Source: Myxococcales bacterium (GTDB lineage Bacteria; Myxococcota_A; Polyangia; Polyangiales; Houyiibacteriaceae). From it: a stretch of DNA of 16,930 bases. The stretch's first letter is position 1. Every line of letters starts with the position of its first letter. A program made the position numbers and the translations under genes. Below the pieces are notes generated by a model that had not been told where the DNA came from, ran no database searches, and saw nothing but the letters and a program-made list of their open reading frames with translations. Shown piece after piece: positions 14,792-16,930 of this stretch. The stretch covers positions 1-16,930 of the forward strand of contig JABDJF010000419.1 of assembly GCA_013002645.1 (NCBI GenBank). The letters run 5' to 3'.

Positions 14792-15346
14792 ATGGCCAAG
14801 ACCTTTGACAGTTTCAACGACAAGCTCCGGAGCTTCATCGACGGGCAGAAGATGTTCTTCGTCGCCACCGCGCCGGCGGCTTCCGAGGGGCACGTCAACG
14901 TGTCGCCGAAAGGCCTCACGGGGACGTTTGCGGTGCTCGATGATCGCACCATCGCGTATCTCGATTTCACCGGAAGCGGCGTCGAGACGATCGCCCATCT
15001 TCGTGAGAACGGTCGCATCTGTTTGATGTTCTGTGCGTTTGAAGGCCCGCCGAGAATCGTCCGCGTGCACGGCGCTGGCGACGTCGTGGAGCCAGGTGAC
15101 GACGAGTTTGAACGCTTGCGTGCGCGGTTCGATGACTACCCTGGGGTGCGCTCGATCATTCGAATTCGCGCGCGCCGCATCAGCGACTCCTGCGGCTACG
15201 GGGTGCCCCTATACGACTACCAAGGCGAGCGGGATCAGCTGCCGCGCTGGGCCGAGAACAAAGGCGAGGATGGTCTTGCAAAATACCAGATCGACAACAA
15301 CACCGAGAGCCTAGACGGACTACCGAGCCTGCTCGGGGACCAATAG
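14792..15346 (+). CDS. Pyridoxamine 5'-phosphate oxidase-like FMN split-barrel protein
   Basis: A 184-residue protein of the PNPOx-like split-barrel fold, which commonly binds FMN or F420. Typical features are an N-terminal helix, the strand QKMFFVATAP (19-28), the HVNVSPKG segment (34-41), the TIAYLDFTGSG strand-turn (53-63), the NGRICLMFCAF strand (73-83), the basic IVRVHGAGDVV strand (89-99) and a C-terminal YQGERDQLPRW tail. That places it with general stress or detoxification-type flavoproteins, not biosynthetic PdxH. The cofactor and substrate are not readable. ATG 14792 follows AAGG by seven bases. It is divergent from the suf operon across only 80 bases, so regulation may be shared. 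Its stop lies inside the 3' end of the convergent universal stress gene. Confidence 0.8.
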   Translation: MAKTFDSFNDKLRSFIDGQKMFFVATAPAASEGHVNVSPKGLTGTFAVLDDRTIAYLDFTGSGVETIAHLRENGRICLMFCAFEGPPRIVRVHGAGDVVEPGDDEFERLRARFDDYPGVRSIIRIRARRISDSCGYGVPLYDYQGERDQLPRWAENKGEDGLAKYQIDNNTESLDGLPSLLGDQ

Positions 15347-16255
15347 GATCGGCAAGTGTGAGATCCGGAGGCAACGCGAGGCCGTGCTTCCCACCAGTAA
15401 TCGGCCCAGCACGCCCTGCCTGTGCGTGCCAACAACCATGATGTCGGCCTGCACCGCCTCTGCGGCCTTGCATATCGCATGCGAGGCATAGTCCGCTGAA
15501 ACCACCTGGTGTGGCTCAGCGCCAGGCGCGTGCTCGTCGATGTACGCCGCGAGCTTCTTGCCAGCTTCGAGCTTGCTTTGATCGCGCAGGACCTGGCGCC
15601 AGTTGCGTTCCTCGTCTGGCTTCTCGTCGCCGCCGGCCGGAATGACGACATTCGCAATGTGTAGCTCGCCGTGTACCCGCGCGGCCGCGCGCTTCGCCCA
15701 GGAGACGGCGGCCAAAGACGAATCAGAGAAGTCCGCCCCGACGAACCACTTCGTGCCCGCGAGCGCCTCGGGAATCGGAGCGTTGCCAGTCGCGACGAAG
15801 ACCGGACGGTCGGCCGCACGGATGACGCGCTCGACGGTCGAACCAAGAACCAGCTCGTGAGTTACTCGCCCGTCGACCGTTCGAGATCCGCTCGAACCAT
15901 AGGCGCCGATGGTGATCAGGAAGGCACCTCGCTCGCGCGCCAGCTCCGGAATCACCCGCCATGGCCTCCCGCGAACGACGGATGTTTCGCACTCGACGCC
16001 CGCGGCGACGCACCGATCCCGCTCCTTTTGAAGCTCGGCCTCGAGCACGTCCTGGTATTGCGAAGCATCTGCCCTCGCTGCCTCGGCCGCCGCTTGAGCT
16101 TCCGGAGCCTCGGGCCACCACGAATCCGTGTCATCCAGGATGTGAACCAGGTCGATCCGCACGCCAAAGGCCTTCGCTGCCGCGATCGCGAGATCGACGG
16201 TTCGGGGACCCGCAGAGGTCAGATCGGTTGCACAGAGAATGCTCGCTCCAGCCAT
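15320..16255 (-). CDS. Tandem universal stress protein (two UspA domains)
   Basis: A 311-residue cytoplasmic protein with two Usp domains (about 4-156 and 168-308). Domain 2 ends in VVGTHRQGVLGRLLVGST (274-291): the ATP-binding pattern G-x2-G-x9-G-S/T is nearly intact, but the second glycine is replaced by R279. In domain 1 the loop is GAYG...VLGST (117-140), with about eight extra residues between the glycines. Nucleotide binding by either domain is therefore uncertain. Between them sits a charged linker. ATG 16255 is favoured because it begins directly at the first strand (ASILCATDL); an in-frame TTG at 16273 would add six residues. No good Shine-Dalgarno is seen. The 3' end overlaps the convergent flavoprotein gene by 27 bases, and the gene is divergent from the downstream desulfurase. 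Confidence 0.85.
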   Translation of the reverse strand: MAGASILCATDLTSAGPRTVDLAIAAAKAFGVRIDLVHILDDTDSWWPEAPEAQAAAEAARADASQYQDVLEAELQKERDRCVAAGVECETSVVRGRPWRVIPELARERGAFLITIGAYGSSGSRTVDGRVTHELVLGSTVERVIRAADRPVFVATGNAPIPEALAGTKWFVGADFSDSSLAAVSWAKRAAARVHGELHIANVVIPAGGDEKPDEERNWRQVLRDQSKLEAGKKLAAYIDEHAPGAEPHQVVSADYASHAICKAAEAVQADIMVVGTHRQGVLGRLLVGSTASRCLRISHLPILLVPEQAR

Positions 16256-16317
16256 GGGCAAAGCATAGATCAACCCGTTGGAGGCGCACAGGGTCGGCGC
16301 TACGCTTAGGCAGACCC

Positions 16318-16930
16318 ATGGAGAACGCGCCGATTTACATGGACCATCACGCGACGACCCCCGTCGATGAGCGGGTGCTGGCGCGAATGATTCCCTACTT
16401 CGTCGACCGGTTTGGCAACGCCGCGAGTCGCGCGCACTCCCACGGCTTGGCCGCCCGAAATGCCGTGGAGGCTGCGCGTGCCGAGGTCGCCGGCCTAGTC
16501 GGAGCCAAGCCCGACGAGCTGATCTTCACCTCGGGTGCGACCGAAAGCGATAACTTGGCGATCCGGGGGGTCGCCGAAGGGCGCGAGGCCGAGGGCAAGC
16601 ACATCGTCACGGTTCGGACCGAACACAAGGCGGTCCTCGACAGCTGCGCCGCTCTCGAACGCAAAGGTTGGCAGGTGACCCGACTCGACGTGGACCACGA
16701 GGGCTTGGTCTCGCCGGATGCCGTCGCCGACGCGCTCACCGACCAGACGGTGTTGCTCAGCGTCATGCTTGCCAACAACGAGGTGGGCGTCGTGCAGCGT
16801 CTCTCTGAGATCAGCGCGCTGGCGCGTGAGCGCGGTGTCTTGTTTCATTGCGATGCGGCTCAGGGGGTTGGCTACTTGCCGTTCTCGGTCGAAGATCTGC
16901 AGATCGACCTAGCGAGCTTCTCCGCGCACA
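16318..16930 (+). CDS. Cysteine desulfurase, IscS/NifS class I (partial, cut by window edge)
   Basis: The first 204 codons of a PLP-dependent cysteine desulfurase. Family motifs are clear: YMDHHATTPVD (7-17), the GNAASRAHSHGLAAR region (34-48), TSGATESDNLAIRG (71-84), TEHKAVLDSC (101-110), MLANNEVGVVQ (150-160), HCDAAQGVG (177-185) and SFSAH (200-204). The window ends right before the expected Schiff-base lysine of the SAHK motif, so the catalytic lysine and the cysteine loop lie outside. The NNEVG and short N-terminus mark class I, distinct from SufS of the same window. ATG 16318 is preceded by AGG at seven bases. Downstream genes are unseen, so it may belong to an isc, tRNA-thiolation or nif-like cluster. 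Confidence 0.9.
   Translation, partial: MENAPIYMDHHATTPVDERVLARMIPYFVDRFGNAASRAHSHGLAARNAVEAARAEVAGLVGAKPDELIFTSGATESDNLAIRGVAEGREAEGKHIVTVRTEHKAVLDSCAALERKGWQVTRLDVDHEGLVSPDAVADALTDQTVLLSVMLANNEVGVVQRLSEISALARERGVLFHCDAAQGVGYLPFSVEDLQIDLASFSAH

Overview
The window is GC-rich bacterial chromosome. It looks like a deltaproteobacterium in the broad sense, probably Myxococcota. The reasons are a tandem pair of outer-membrane beta-barrel proteins of the myxobacterial type, an FtsY with a membrane-anchored N-terminus, many small lipoproteins and orphan HAMP/HEAT proteins, and an S23-type four-helix-bundle gene. The taxonomic call is inference from gene content; there is no rRNA gene here to anchor it.

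Layout: positions 1-434 hold no gene but carry a structured dispersed repeat (copy A). Positions 435-2233 (minus) encode two translationally coupled outer-membrane barrels, followed at 2402-3676 (minus) by ftsY. Divergent from ftsY, 3826-5276 (plus) holds a secreted HEAT-repeat protein and a two-TM HAMP protein with no output domain. A Nudt19-like NUDIX hydrolase (5367-6044, minus) is divergent from an SRPBCC protein, a small lipoprotein with two CX3C motifs, and a four-helix-bundle (23S rRNA IVS/Avd-type) gene (6139-7265, plus). Copy B of the dispersed repeat starts within a few bases of that gene's stop codon.

Positions 14711-7655 (minus) form a compact SUF iron-sulfur assembly operon: Rrf2 regulator-sufB-sufC-sufD-sufS-sufU-sufT-lipoprotein of unknown function. 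All six suf genes and the lipoprotein are overlapping or separated by 13 nt or less. A consensus-like promoter with an IscR type-1-like inverted repeat at its start point lies in front of the regulator, so the operon is probably autoregulated by Fe-S status. Upstream lie a divergent FMN split-barrel protein, a tandem universal stress protein, and the start of a second, IscS/NifS-class cysteine desulfurase cut by the window edge.

The most unusual signal is the pair of dispersed repeats (about 31-346 and 7270-7528). A 115-bp core shared by both copies can form three successive hairpins, followed by a G-quadruplex-type G tract and a C-rich inverted complement. Most substitutions between the two copies fall in the stems, including two exactly compensatory base-pair changes. 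One copy abuts a gene for a protein family known elsewhere to be linked with rRNA intervening sequences and retroelement accessory proteins, which makes this a candidate RNA/protein or repeat/protein pair. That functional link is inference only.
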